This document shows, one piece after another, positions 52,832 through 62,014 of a stretch of DNA of 64,000 bases. The stretch lies in contig NZ_MUMH01000018.1 in NCBI RefSeq assembly GCF_002155965.1, forward strand, positions 79,243 through 143,242, given 5' to 3'. Position 1 is the first letter of the stretch, and the number at the start of each line of letters is the position of its first letter. The translations under genes were made by a program, and so were the position numbers. This DNA is from Allokutzneria sp. NRRL B-24872 (GTDB lineage Bacteria > Actinomycetota > Actinomycetes > Mycobacteriales > Pseudonocardiaceae). The notes beneath the pieces are model-generated. The model saw only the letters and a program-made list of their open reading frames with translations. It did no database searches and was not told where the DNA came from.

Positions 52832-54298
52832 GTGCCCCCGGTGCCGTCGTCCGTGCCCACTCCCTTGCCGCGCGTGTCGGTGACCACCAAGGCCCGCCGC
52901 GACGGCCTGCGCGTGCTGATCGCGGGCACCGGCCCGGAGCTGCGCTCGGGCACCCTCGACGTGGACCTGCTGGGAGCGCTGGCCGTGACCGGTGCCGCGG
53001 CCGAGGTCAACCCGCTCCCGTTGACCCAGGGTCCCGGCTGGCTGGTCGGCGTCGGCGACGGCTCCCCGCGCGACTGGCGCGCCGCCGGCGCCGAACTGGT
53101 GCGCGTCGCCACCGACCGCGCCCGCGAGCTGGACGAGGCGCCACGCCCGATCCAGATCGCGCTTCCGGGTGATCTTGCGCCGGAGCTTGCCGGCGAGTTC
53201 GCGCTCGGCGCCGTGCTGGGCGGTCACGAGCTGAAGATCACCGGCGAGCGCCCGCAGCGCGTGAAGACCGTCGAGCTGCTCAGCGAGTCCGCTGAGGTCG
53301 CCGAGGCCGTCGCGCGCGCCGTGGTGCTGGCCGAGGCGACCGCGTTCGCCCGCGACCTCGCCGGAACACCCTCCAACATCAAGGACCCGGCCTGGCTCGC
53401 CGAGACCGCGCGCAAGGCCTGCTCCGCGGTCAACGGGCTCGACGTCAAGGTCCGCGACGAGAAGTGGCTCGCCAAGCACGGCTTCGGCGGCGTGCTCGCG
53501 GTCGGCGGCGGCTCGACCCGCCCACCCCGCCTCGTCGAGCTGTCCTGGAAGCCCGCCTCCGTGGCCGAGGGCACGCCGCACCTGGTCCTCGTCGGCAAGG
53601 GCATCACCTTCGACACCGGCGGCATCTCGATCAAGCCCGCCGACGGCATGCACCTCATGCGCACCGACATGTCCGGTGGTGCGGCCGTGATCGCCGCGCT
53701 GCGCGGGATCGCGGCGCTCGGGCTGCCGATCCGCGTGACCGGTCTCGTTCCCTGTGCGGAGAACCACGTCTCCGGCACGGCCTACCGCCCCGGCGACGTC
53801 GTGCGCCACTACGGCGGGACGACCACCGAGGTCACCAACACCGACGCCGAGGGCCGCATGGTGCTCGCCGACGCGCTGGCCTACGCGGTCGAGAAGCACG
53901 ACCCCGACGTGCTCGTCGACGTGGCCACGCTGACCGGCGCGATGAAGGTCTCGCTCGGCCTGCGCACCGGTGGCGTCTTCGCGACCTCGCCCGAGCTGGC
54001 CGAGCGGATCACCACCGCGGGCGCCGACGCCGGCGAGTCCTGGTGGGAGATGCCGTTGCTGGACGCGCACGCCGCTGACGTCCGCAGCGAGATCGCCGAC
54101 CTCCGCCAGTGCCCGCCCGGCCCCGGTGGCATCACCGCCGCGCTGTTCCTCCGCGAGTTCACCGCCGACCTGCCGTGGGCGCACCTGGACATCGCGGGCC
54201 CCGCGCGCGCCGAGAGGGCCTACGACGAGGTGAACCCCGGCGGCACCGGCTTCTCCGCCCGCACCTTGATCACCCTCGCCACCTCCTACCTCCCCTGA
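52832..54298 (+). CDS. pepA: leucyl aminopeptidase (M17 family)
   Basis: Cytosolic two-zinc aminopeptidase of 488 residues. The metal and catalytic segments are intact: LVGKGITFDTGGISIKP (Lys and Asp ligands), TDMSGGAAV and NTDAEGRMVLAD (Asp, Glu and the bicarbonate-binding Arg). The N-terminal 170 residues form the regulatory domain. Family members free N-terminal residues from peptides and some bind DNA at cer-like sites. GTG 52832 follows GAGGAG; GTG 52802 lies just after the hairpin and has no site. It may use peptides brought in by the two peptide-type importers in this window. Confidence 0.93.
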   Translation: MPPVPSSVPTPLPRVSVTTKARRDGLRVLIAGTGPELRSGTLDVDLLGALAVTGAAAEVNPLPLTQGPGWLVGVGDGSPRDWRAAGAELVRVATDRARELDEAPRPIQIALPGDLAPELAGEFALGAVLGGHELKITGERPQRVKTVELLSESAEVAEAVARAVVLAEATAFARDLAGTPSNIKDPAWLAETARKACSAVNGLDVKVRDEKWLAKHGFGGVLAVGGGSTRPPRLVELSWKPASVAEGTPHLVLVGKGITFDTGGISIKPADGMHLMRTDMSGGAAVIAALRGIAALGLPIRVTGLVPCAENHVSGTAYRPGDVVRHYGGTTTEVTNTDAEGRMVLADALAYAVEKHDPDVLVDVATLTGAMKVSLGLRTGGVFATSPELAERITTAGADAGESWWEMPLLDAHAADVRSEIADLRQCPPGPGGITAALFLREFTADLPWAHLDIAGPARAERAYDEVNPGGTGFSARTLITLATSYLP

Positions 54299-54310
54299 CC
54301 CCCGCCTTAC

Positions 54311-54363
54311 GTGCTGAATGAGTCATTGACCACGTTCAACCACCTCAATGACTCATTCAGCAC
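54311..54363. terminator. 19-bp perfect inverted repeat, bidirectional terminator
   Basis: GTGCTGAATGAGTCATTGA (54311-54329) and its exact complement (54345-54363) with a 15-base loop containing CACGTTCAAC; CACGTTCAAC recurs right after the second arm. It lies between the convergent aminopeptidase and aldehyde dehydrogenase genes. The CGTTCAAC word is shared with the hairpin at 21436-21476. Confidence 0.8.
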
Positions 54364-54407
54364 GTTCAACGGAGTGATCGCGGCATTCATGTTTGGGGCG
54401 GTGGTGG

Positions 54408-55844
54408 TCATGCGGGCCTGATCACGGCCATGCGGGTCACGGTGAGCTCCTCGATGGCGAAGCGGGGGCCTTCGCGTCCGGTTCCGGAGTCCTTGACGCC
54501 GCCGTAGGGCATGACGTCCGAACGGAAACCGGGTACCTCGTTCACCACGACGCCGCCGACCTGCAAGCGCTCCACGGCGTCGAAGGCGGTCTTCAGCGAG
54601 CGCGTGAACACGCTGGCGTGCAGGCCGTAGCGCGACGCGTTCACCAGGTCGAGAGCTTCATCCACAGTGGACACTGTGCGCAGGCACACGACCGGGCCGA
54701 AGATCTCCTCGTCCCAACACGAAGCGCCATCGGGCACGTCGGCGAGAACGGTCGGCGGGATCACACCGTCCACTTCGGACCCACCGGCGAGCACGCGAGC
54801 ACCCGCCGACACAGCCGCCGAGATCCACTCCAGCACGCGCTGCGTGGACTTCGCGTCAATCAACGCGGACACTCGGGTCGCAGAGTCGCGCGGATCGCCC
54901 ACCACGACCTCGTCGAGCCGGGAGAGCACGCGCGAAACCAACTCCCACGCAACGGACTCCACGACGATCAGCCGCTGCACGGAGATGCACGCCTGCCCGG
55001 AAGCGTAGAACCCACCGCGCAGCACAGCATCCGCCGCAGCGTCGAGGTCCGCATCCGAGGCGACGACCAAGGCCGCGTTGGAACCCAGCTCCAGCAAGGT
55101 CTTCGTCGGCGCGGCGTCGCGCGCGATCTGGTGGCCGACGGCGGCGGAGCCGGTGAACGAAACCGCTCCGATGCGCGGATCGGTGACCAGCGCCGAGCCG
55201 ACCGACGCGTCTCCGGTGACCAACTGCGCGATCTCGGCGGGCGCGCCCTCCGCCACGGCCGCCGAGCGGACGAGGTGCAGCAACCACAACGTGGCCAAGG
55301 GAGTTTGCGGGGCGGGCTTGCAGACGATCGGGCAGCCCGCGGCGATGGCGGGCGCGATCTTGTGCGTGGCGAGCAGCAGCGGGTAGTTGAACCCGGCGAT
55401 CCCGACGACGACGCCGATCGGCTTGCGCGTCCAGAACCCGATCAGCCCGTCACCGGACGGCAGCAGGTCCAACGGCACGGTCTCGCCGTGCAGCCGCGCG
55501 ACTTCCTCAGCGGCGGCGGACAACGTCACCAGGGTTCGCGCGACCTCGACCTTGCAGTCCACCAACGGTTTGCCAGTCTCCAAGACCAGCAGGTCCTCGA
55601 ACTCCGCCTGCTTCTCCGTCAGCGCGGCGTGCACGCGCAGTAGCACAGCTCGGCGCACACGCGAAGACAGCGCGGCGACCGCCGGAGCAACCGCGACGGC
55701 GTGGTCGAGCGCGGCACGCGCCTGCGCTGGCGTGCCGACCGGGGCCTGCGCCACTTCGCTTCCGTCGTAAGGGAAGCGGACGGCCTCAGTGCGTTCAGCC
55801 GGAACCCAATCGGCTCCAATCGGAAGTCCTGAAGGAAAGTTCAC
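54408..55844 (-). CDS. NAD(P)-dependent aldehyde dehydrogenase
   Basis: ALDH superfamily enzyme of 478 residues. The catalytic Cys is in GGFYASGQACISVQ, the general-base Glu in LLELGSNAAL, and the cofactor loop in FTGSAAVGH; EEIFGPVV and the C-terminal PYGGVKDSGTG are standard. The LELGSN form and the length resemble succinate- or glyceraldehyde-phosphate-type and salicylaldehyde dehydrogenases; the substrate is not clear. It is the last gene of the seven-gene operon and overlaps the ABC ATPase by four bases, so its aldehyde probably derives from the imported compound. One GTCC-N5-GGAC repeat is at 54768-54780. Confidence 0.88.
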   Translation of the reverse strand: MNFPSGLPIGADWVPAERTEAVRFPYDGSEVAQAPVGTPAQARAALDHAVAVAPAVAALSSRVRRAVLLRVHAALTEKQAEFEDLLVLETGKPLVDCKVEVARTLVTLSAAAEEVARLHGETVPLDLLPSGDGLIGFWTRKPIGVVVGIAGFNYPLLLATHKIAPAIAAGCPIVCKPAPQTPLATLWLLHLVRSAAVAEGAPAEIAQLVTGDASVGSALVTDPRIGAVSFTGSAAVGHQIARDAAPTKTLLELGSNAALVVASDADLDAAADAVLRGGFYASGQACISVQRLIVVESVAWELVSRVLSRLDEVVVGDPRDSATRVSALIDAKSTQRVLEWISAAVSAGARVLAGGSEVDGVIPPTVLADVPDGASCWDEEIFGPVVCLRTVSTVDEALDLVNASRYGLHASVFTRSLKTAFDAVERLQVGGVVVNEVPGFRSDVMPYGGVKDSGTGREGPRFAIEELTVTRMAVIRPA

Positions 55845-56638
55845 GCAAACCTCCGCATGGCTGTTCGCAGTGTCGGCACGGCGGCGATCAGCTCGCGCGT
55901 GTACGAGTGTTGCGGCGACTCGTAAATGTCCTCGGCCGCGCCCATCTCCACGATCTCCCCGGAGCGCATCACGGCGACGGTGTCGCAGACGTGCCGCACC
56001 ACCGACAGGTCGTGAGAAACGAACACGAGCGTCAGCGAGAACCGCTCCACCAGGTCGGCGAGCAAGTTCAGAATCTGTGCGCGCACTGAGACATCCAGCG
56101 CGCTGACCGGCTCGTCCGCGACCAGAACACTGGGATTCGGCGCGAGCGCACGGGCGATCGAGATGCGCTGCCGCTGACCGCCGGAGAACTGGTGCGGGAA
56201 CCGATCGGCGGCCTGCTGCGGCAACCCGACGGCGTCGAGCAGCTCCTTCAGCCGTCCGGCAGGATCGGAATGCCCTTGCGCCACAAGGGGCTCGCAGATG
56301 ATGTCACGCACGCGCATGCGCGGGTCGAGCGAGCCCATCGGGTCCTGGAACACGACCTGGAGCTCACGGCGGAGGAACTTCAGCCGCCGCTCGGGCAGCG
56401 CGGTAATGTCCTCGCCCTGGAAGGAGATCGTCCCCGATGTCGGCTTGTCCAGCGCCGAGAGCAGGCGGATCAGCGTGGACTTGCCGGAGCCGGACTCGCC
56501 GACCACGCCGAAGCGGCTCTGGCGCGGCAGGTCGAAGGAGACCCCGCGCAGCGCCTCCACCCGGGTGCCGGGCGCGGTCAGCGAGGTGCGCGGACGGCGG
56601 TAGACCCGGCGCAGGTCACGAACTTCGATCACGTTCAC
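55841..56638 (-). CDS. ABC importer ATP-binding protein (DppF/OppF type)
   Basis: ATPase of 265 residues. Walker [11 protein letters not shown]-loop FQDPMGSLDPRMR, signature [15 protein letters not shown], Walker [13 protein letters not shown] and [12 protein letters not shown] are complete. It lacks the Cys-rich C-terminal extension found in the other importer's DppF and ends soon after SYTRELIAAVPTL, so it is a short form. The GTG start overlaps the partner ATPase stop. Confidence 0.92.
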   Translation of the reverse strand: MNVIEVRDLRRVYRRPRTSLTAPGTRVEALRGVSFDLPRQSRFGVVGESGSGKSTLIRLLSALDKPTSGTISFQGEDITALPERRLKFLRRELQVVFQDPMGSLDPRMRVRDIICEPLVAQGHSDPAGRLKELLDAVGLPQQAADRFPHQFSGGQRQRISIARALAPNPSVLVADEPVSALDVSVRAQILNLLADLVERFSLTLVFVSHDLSVVRHVCDTVAVMRSGEIVEMGAAEDIYESPQHSYTRELIAAVPTLRTAMRRFA

Positions 56639-57597
56639 GCTGGACCTCCAACGGGGTGCCAGCAGGCGAACCCACGATCGTCCACTTCGGACAGAACGGG
56701 CATTTCGGCACACTGGTCGGACGCGTCGGCGCAACGATTGCGGAACACGCAGCCACCGGGGAACTCGCCAGCACCCGGCACGGCGCCGGGGATGGTGCGC
56801 AGTCGCCCGTTCTCGTCGACTGCCTCCAGGTCGGAGGCGGCGAGAAGCCCTCGCGTATAAGGATGTTTGGGATCGCTGAAAACTTCCTTGACCGAGCCGG
56901 TCTCCACCAGCCGACCGCCGTACATCACCAGCACCCGCTCGCAGGTCTGCGCGACCACGGCCAGGTCGTGGGTGATGAACAGCAGCGCCGTGCCGCGATC
57001 CTCGGTCGCGGTCCGGATCAGCTCCAGCATCCGCGCCTGCACGGTGACGTCGAGCGCGGTGGTCGGCTCGTCGCAGATGAGCACGGCGGGGTCGTTGGCC
57101 AGCGCGATGGCCAGCATCACCCGTTGCCGTTGCCCGCCGGAGAGCTGGTGCGGGTAGGCGCGAGCGGTCTCGGCGGGCTCGGGCAAGCGCACCTGCCCGA
57201 GCAGTTCCACCGCCGCCGCGCGCGCGGAGGTCTTGTCGGGCCTCGTGCCGTGGATGATCATGATCTCCGCGACCTGGTCGCCGACGCGCATCGACGGGTT
57301 GAGCGCGGTCATCGGCTCCTGGAAGACCATCGCCATCCGGCGGCCGCGCACGCGCGCGAGCTGCTTCTCCGTCGCTCCAACGAGATCATGGTCCACTTCG
57401 GACAGTCGGACCGATCCGGAAGCGCGCACCTCCTCGGGCAGCAGGCCCATCACGGCCGTCGCGGTCAACGACTTGCCGGAGCCGGACTCGCCGATCAACC
57501 CGACCCGCTCCCCCGGCGCCACGGTGAAGGAAACCCCGCTCACCAAGGGGATTCCGGCGACGCTGAGTTCGAGCGAGTCCACGGTCAGGGCGCTCAC
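56635..57597 (-). CDS. ABC importer ATP-binding protein (DppD/OppD type)
   Basis: ATPase of 320 residues. Walker [10 protein letters not shown]-loop FQEPMTALNPSMR, signature LSGGQRQRVMLAIAL, Walker [12 protein letters not shown] and LFITHDLAVVAQ are present, with the C-terminal Cys motif GGCVFRNRCADASDQC. GTG 57597 overlaps the permease stop by four bases. Two GTCCACTTCGGAC palindromes (56680 and 57391) lie inside. Confidence 0.92.
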   Translation of the reverse strand: MSALTVDSLELSVAGIPLVSGVSFTVAPGERVGLIGESGSGKSLTATAVMGLLPEEVRASGSVRLSEVDHDLVGATEKQLARVRGRRMAMVFQEPMTALNPSMRVGDQVAEIMIIHGTRPDKTSARAAAVELLGQVRLPEPAETARAYPHQLSGGQRQRVMLAIALANDPAVLICDEPTTALDVTVQARMLELIRTATEDRGTALLFITHDLAVVAQTCERVLVMYGGRLVETGSVKEVFSDPKHPYTRGLLAASDLEAVDENGRLRTIPGAVPGAGEFPGGCVFRNRCADASDQCAEMPVLSEVDDRGFACWHPVGGPA

Positions 57598-58415
57598 CCG
57601 CGCACCTCCAGCCTGGGGTCGTAGCGGTCCCGGAGCCCGTCGCCGAGCAGGTTGAACCCGAGCACCGCGAGTGCGATCGCGACGCCGGGCACCAACGCCA
57701 GCCGGGGTTCCACCGCCAGCAGTTCCTGCGACTCCTGCAACATCCGGCCCCACGACGGCGTCGGCGGCCGCGTCCCGAAGCCGAGGAAGGACAGCGCCGC
57801 CTCGGAGAGCACCGCGATCGCGAACGACACCGAGGACTGCACGATCACCAGCCCGGCGATGTTCGGCAGCACGTGCCGCACCGCGATGGCCGTCTTCGAG
57901 CGCCCGGCCGACCGCGCGGCCAGCACGTACTCCGTGCTCATCACGCCGAGCGCGCCGCTGCGGGCGATGCGCGCGAAGGACGGCACGCTGGCGACCCCGA
58001 TCGCGATCATCGCCGTCAGGGTGTCCGCGCCGAAGACCGCGCCGAGCACGATCGCCAGCAGCAGCGCGGGGAACGCCAGCACGAGGTCGTTGACCCGCAT
58101 CACCAGCTCGCCCAGCCACTTCGGTGCCATGGCGGAGAACACGCCGAGCGGAGTGCCGATCAGCGCGGCCACGCCGACCGCGACCACGCCGACGAACAAC
58201 GTCGTCCGCGCGCCGACCATGACCTGGCTGAACAGATCACGACCGAACTTGTCGGTGCCGAACAGGTAGTCGGTTCCCGGCCCGCGCAGTCGCTGCGCCG
58301 CGTCGACCAAGGTCGGGTCGTGCGGCGTCCAGAGGAACGAGGCGAGCGCGGTGACCACGACGAGCCCGACGAGTCCCAGGCCCACCCACAGGCTCGGACT
58401 GCTCGACCGCCTCAT
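57594..58415 (-). CDS. ABC importer permease (DppC type)
   Basis: Permease of 273 residues with about six helices. The DppC pattern includes DYLFGTDKFGRDLFSQVMVGARTTL and the EAA loop YVLAARSAGRSKTAIAVRHVLPNI, ending LLGDGLRDRYDPRLE. ATG 58415 overlaps the DppB-type stop by four bases. A longer frame to 59159 is antisense-like shadow of the DppB gene. Confidence 0.92.
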   Translation of the reverse strand: MRRSSSPSLWVGLGLVGLVVVTALASFLWTPHDPTLVDAAQRLRGPGTDYLFGTDKFGRDLFSQVMVGARTTLFVGVVAVGVAALIGTPLGVFSAMAPKWLGELVMRVNDLVLAFPALLLAIVLGAVFGADTLTAMIAIGVASVPSFARIARSGALGVMSTEYVLAARSAGRSKTAIAVRHVLPNIAGLVIVQSSVSFAIAVLSEAALSFLGFGTRPPTPSWGRMLQESQELLAVEPRLALVPGVAIALAVLGFNLLGDGLRDRYDPRLEVRG

Positions 58416-59359
58416 GACGCCTGCCTCAGTCGCGGGTTCAGCACGGTGTAGAGCACGTCCACCACGAAGTTCACCAACAGCACCGCCAGCACGAGAACGA
58501 GCACGATTCCCTGCACTGTCAACAAATCCCGGTTGCTGACCGCGTCGAGCAACATGCTGCCGAGTCCCGGGATCACGAAGACCCGCTCGATCACCACGGC
58601 GCCGATCAGCAAGGTCGCCAGCTGCAAGCCCAGCACCGTCACCACCGGCACCGACGCGTTGCGCAGGCCGTGCCTCAGCAGCGCGCGGTACGGCGTCAAG
58701 CCCTTGGCGCGCGCGGTTCTCAGGTAGTCCTCGCGCAGCACGTCGATCACCGAGGACCGCACGTAACGTGTGAGCACGGCGCCTTGGACCAGGCCGAGCG
58801 ACAACGCGGGCAGGACCAGTCCGCTGAGGAAGTCCAGCGGACCGATGATCGGCGGCGTCCACCCACCGGCGGGCAACCACCGCAGGTCCACCGCGAAGAT
58901 CTGCACGAGGATGATCGCCGCGACGAAGCCGGGCACCGCGACGCCGAGCTGGCTCAGCCCGGAGATCACCGAGCCGCTGGCCCTGCGGTGCCGCACGGCC
59001 GCGAACACCCCGGCGGGCAGGGCGATCAGCAGCGCGACGAGCATTCCCGCTCCCACCAGCCACATCGTCACGCCGAGCCGGTCGATCAGGTGCGGGCCAA
59101 TGGGTTCGCGGGTCACGTAGGAGTTGCCGAAGTCGCCGGAGAGCACTCCGCCGATCCACTCGACGTACTGCGTCGCGAGCGGCCGGTCGATGCCGAACTC
59201 CTGGCGGGTCTTGGCCAGCAGCTCGGGTGTGGCGCTCACGCCGAGCGCGACCTGGGCGGGATCACCCGGCAGCACGGCCAGCAACCCGAACACGGCCACC
59301 GAGGCGACCAGGGCGCTCACCACGAAGATCAGCGCACGGCGCAGGATCTGCACGAGCAC
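58412..59359 (-). CDS. ABC importer permease (DppB type)
   Basis: Permease of 315 residues. The N-terminus (LVQILRRALIFVVSALVASVAVFGLL) and FGIDRPLATQYVEWIGGVLSGDFGNSY are classic DppB/OppB features; the EAA loop is YLRTARAKGLTPYRALLRHGLRN. GTG start, three bases after the binding-protein stop on this strand. Confidence 0.92.
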   Translation of the reverse strand: MLVQILRRALIFVVSALVASVAVFGLLAVLPGDPAQVALGVSATPELLAKTRQEFGIDRPLATQYVEWIGGVLSGDFGNSYVTREPIGPHLIDRLGVTMWLVGAGMLVALLIALPAGVFAAVRHRRASGSVISGLSQLGVAVPGFVAAIILVQIFAVDLRWLPAGGWTPPIIGPLDFLSGLVLPALSLGLVQGAVLTRYVRSSVIDVLREDYLRTARAKGLTPYRALLRHGLRNASVPVVTVLGLQLATLLIGAVVIERVFVIPGLGSMLLDAVSNRDLLTVQGIVLVLVLAVLLVNFVVDVLYTVLNPRLRQAS

Positions 59360-59362
59360 GCC

Positions 59363-60850
59363 TCAGCCCCCCGCTCGCCGGAGGAGGGTGAGGTCGAAGG
59401 CCTCGCTGATCTGGTTCAGCGGCAACCCGGCCACCTTCTTCTTCGCCGCGATCAGGTTGGGGAACAGGAACAACCAGCACGCGGCGGCGTCGTCGGCCAG
59501 TGTCGCGGCCACCTCCCGCATCCCGCTCACCTGCTGCTCCGGGCTGCCCCGGTCGGCGTCGGCGAGCAGCTGCCGCACCTTCGGGCTGTCGTAGCCCCAG
59601 TAGTACTTGGTGTTGCCGAAGGTGGTGATGTCGCGCGGTTCCACGTGCTGGACGATCGACATGTCGAAGTCGTGCTCGGTGAACACCGACTTCAGCCACA
59701 CGGCGGGGAAGTCCAGCGGTTCGATGCTGACCCCGACGCCGATCTTGTTCAGCTCCGACTTGACGACCTGCGCGGAGGTGACCGCGTAGGGCAGGTTCGG
59801 GATGCGCAAGCGGAGGTTGAGATTCTGCTGCCCCGCATCGGCGAGCAGCTTCTTCGCGTTCTCCGGGTTGTAGGCGTTGACCCCGGTGAGGTCGGTGTAC
59901 CAGGGGTCGGTGCGCGGCACCATGCTGCCGATCAGCTCGCCCCGGCCCGCCCACGCGGTGTCCAGCAGCACCCGCCGGTCGATCCCCTGCGTCAGCGCGC
60001 GTCGCACCCGGACGTCGTTGAGCGGGGCCTTGCGGCCGTTGAAGGACAGCACGACCTCGCCGTTGGTGATGCCCTGCGTGACGTTGAAGCGGGTGTCGTT
60101 CTCGAACTGCGGCATCGAGTCCGGCGCCGCGACCGCGCTCACCACGTCGATCCCGTTGCTCAGCAAGGCGTTGTTCAGCGCCGTGGAGTCCTTGAAGTAA
60201 CGCAGGTAGACGGTCTCGAACGCGGGCTTCGGCCCCCAGTAACGGGAATTGGCCTTCAGCGTGATCGAGGCGCCCCGGTTGCGCGAGGCCACGTCGTAGG
60301 GACCGGTGCCGATCGGGTCGTTCGGCAGGTCCGCGACGCCGTCCGGGCTGAACATCGCGCCGACCCGCGTGGTCATGTCGAAGAGCCAGTTGTTGCTGGA
60401 GCGGCTCAACACCACGCGCACCTTGGTCGGCGTCAGCGGCTCGACCCGGCTCACAACGTCCATTTTGGACTTCTGCGAGATGCCCCACGCGGTCTTCACG
60501 CGGTCGATGCTGAACTTCACGGTGTCCGAGGTGAACGGGCTCCCGTTGCTGAAAACCACGTTGGGGCGCAAGGAGAACTCGTAGGACAAGCGGTCGGGGC
60601 TGACCGTCCACGACTCGGCGAGCAGCGGCTTGACCTGGCCGTTCTCGTCGAGCTTCACCAGTCCTTCGTAGACGTTGTACAGCAACGCCTGCGGGATCGC
60701 GGTCCCGTCGGTGCGGGTGAAGTCGAAGTTCGCGGGCTCCGCGCTGAAGCCGATGGTGATCGCGTCGGGGTCGCGCGGCGCGGACGCCGTCACACCGGCC
60801 GAGCACCCGCTGACGAGCAGGGCGGCCAGGAAGAGGCTGAGGCGCTTCAC
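59363..60850 (-). CDS. ABC importer substrate-binding lipoprotein (family 5)
   Basis: Lipoprotein of 495 residues: signal KRLSLFLAALLVSGC with the acylated Cys near residue 16. The body is a peptide/nickel-type binding protein (YEFSLRPNVVFSNGSPFTSDTVKFSIDRV, DPIGTGPYDVASRNRGASITLKAN, VRVRRALTQGIDRRVLL). Relatives bind peptides, sugars, nickel chelates or plant-derived acids; the dehydrogenase genes around it suggest a small oxidisable compound. The GTG start overlaps the upstream dehydrogenase stop by four bases. A GTCC-N5-GGAC repeat is at 60458-60470. Confidence 0.9.
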   Translation of the reverse strand: MKRLSLFLAALLVSGCSAGVTASAPRDPDAITIGFSAEPANFDFTRTDGTAIPQALLYNVYEGLVKLDENGQVKPLLAESWTVSPDRLSYEFSLRPNVVFSNGSPFTSDTVKFSIDRVKTAWGISQKSKMDVVSRVEPLTPTKVRVVLSRSSNNWLFDMTTRVGAMFSPDGVADLPNDPIGTGPYDVASRNRGASITLKANSRYWGPKPAFETVYLRYFKDSTALNNALLSNGIDVVSAVAAPDSMPQFENDTRFNVTQGITNGEVVLSFNGRKAPLNDVRVRRALTQGIDRRVLLDTAWAGRGELIGSMVPRTDPWYTDLTGVNAYNPENAKKLLADAGQQNLNLRLRIPNLPYAVTSAQVVKSELNKIGVGVSIEPLDFPAVWLKSVFTEHDFDMSIVQHVEPRDITTFGNTKYYWGYDSPKVRQLLADADRGSPEQQVSGMREVAATLADDAAACWLFLFPNLIAAKKKVAGLPLNQISEAFDLTLLRRAGG

Positions 60851-61893
60851 CCGAGGCCTCCCAGCACCGCCGAGGCCAGCCGCTCCGTCGTCCCCGAGCC
60901 GCCGAGGTCGGGGGTGTGGTTGGCGGGGTCGCGCAGGGCTTCGGCGATGGCTTCGCGCACCCGCGCGGCGGCCTTCGGCAGGCCCGAGTCCTCCAGCAGC
61001 ATCGCGCCGGAGAGCATGCACGCCACCGGGTTCGCCACCCCGCGCCCCACGATGTCCGGCGCGGAGCCGTGCACCGGCTCGTAGATCCCCGGCGTCCGGC
61101 CGGGCGCGACGTTGGCGCTCGGCGCCATGCCCATGCCTCCGGCCAGCACCGCGGCGAGGTCGGAGAGGATGTCGCCGAAGAGGTTGCTGCACACCAGGAC
61201 GTCGAGCCCGCGCGGCTTCTGGATCATGCGCGCGGCCATCGCGTCGACCAGCACGTGCTCGCACTCGACATCGGGGAACTCCGCCGCGATCTCCTCGACC
61301 ACCGCGTCCCACAGCGTGTAGCCGAAGCGCATCGCGTTCGACTTGGTCACCAGCGCCACGCGCCCGGAACGTCCTTGTGCGGCTTGGAAAGCGTGCCGCG
61401 CGGCGCGCTCGATCACCGGCCGCGAGTGCACCGCGACCTCCACACCCAGCTCGCCGGGGCGCCCTCGGTGCACGCGCCCGCCAACGCCCGCGTACTCGCC
61501 CTCGGTGTTCTCCCGGACGATCAACAGGTCCACACCGCCGGCGTCGCGCAGCGCGGTCGGAACACCGTCCCAGCTGCGCACGGGCCGCAGGTTCACCGCG
61601 AGGTCGAGTTGCTGCCGCAGAGCGATGATCAGGCCCCAGACCAGCTCGTGGTCGGGCACGTCCGGCCTGCCGACCGCGCCGAAGAGCACGGCGGAGCGAT
61701 CTGAGATGATCTTCGCCGCGTCCTCGGGCATGGGCGAGCCGGTGTCCAGGTGCCGCTGCCCGCCCCAGTCCAGCTCGAGCACGTCCAGCTCGGCCGCCTC
61801 GGCCCGCGCGGCCGCGCGCAGCACCGGCAGCGTGGCGGCGACGACCTCCGGTCCGATCCCGTCGCCGGGAATGACGGCGATCCTGACTCTCAT
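60847..61893 (-). CDS. isocitrate/isopropylmalate-family dehydrogenase (tartrate/D-malate type likely)
   Basis: Beta-decarboxylating dehydrogenase of 348 residues. IAVIPGDGIGPEVV, VRENTEGEYAGVGGR (substrate loop), LVTKSNAMRFG (catalytic Lys), CSNLFGDILSDLAAVLAGGMGMAPSAN (metal Asp residues) and GIYEPVHGSAPDI (NAD site) are all present. LeuB itself is the nearest well-known member, but the operon context, with an importer and an aldehyde dehydrogenase, argues for a catabolic relative acting on tartrate, D-malate or a related 2-hydroxy diacid. First gene of the operon; its ATG lies 39 bases from the 23-bp palindrome. Confidence 0.82.
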   Translation of the reverse strand: MRVRIAVIPGDGIGPEVVAATLPVLRAAARAEAAELDVLELDWGGQRHLDTGSPMPEDAAKIISDRSAVLFGAVGRPDVPDHELVWGLIIALRQQLDLAVNLRPVRSWDGVPTALRDAGGVDLLIVRENTEGEYAGVGGRVHRGRPGELGVEVAVHSRPVIERAARHAFQAAQGRSGRVALVTKSNAMRFGYTLWDAVVEEIAAEFPDVECEHVLVDAMAARMIQKPRGLDVLVCSNLFGDILSDLAAVLAGGMGMAPSANVAPGRTPGIYEPVHGSAPDIVGRGVANPVACMLSGAMLLEDSGLPKAAARVREAIAEALRDPANHTPDLGGSGTTERLASAVLGGLG

Positions 61894-61931
61894 GGGTCTG
61901 CACCCCTGTTTCGGCTGGTCGGCGGTAGCCG

Positions 61932-61954
61932 GTCTACTGGTCAGACCAGTAGAC
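61932..61954. promoter_or_regulatory. 23-bp perfect palindrome, FadR/GntR-type operator
   Basis: GTCTACTGGTC, central A, GACCAGTAGAC. Its core TGGTC-N-GACCA is the textbook half-site pair of the FadR subfamily of GntR regulators. It lies between the divergent dehydrogenase operon and the gntR gene, 39 bases from the first and 61 from the second start codon. Confidence 0.85.
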
Positions 61955-62014
61955 TGTGTGCGGTGGGTCACCCTGCCACCCCGCAAGTGGCCGGTCAAGG
62001 GAGGAGGTCCTCGG

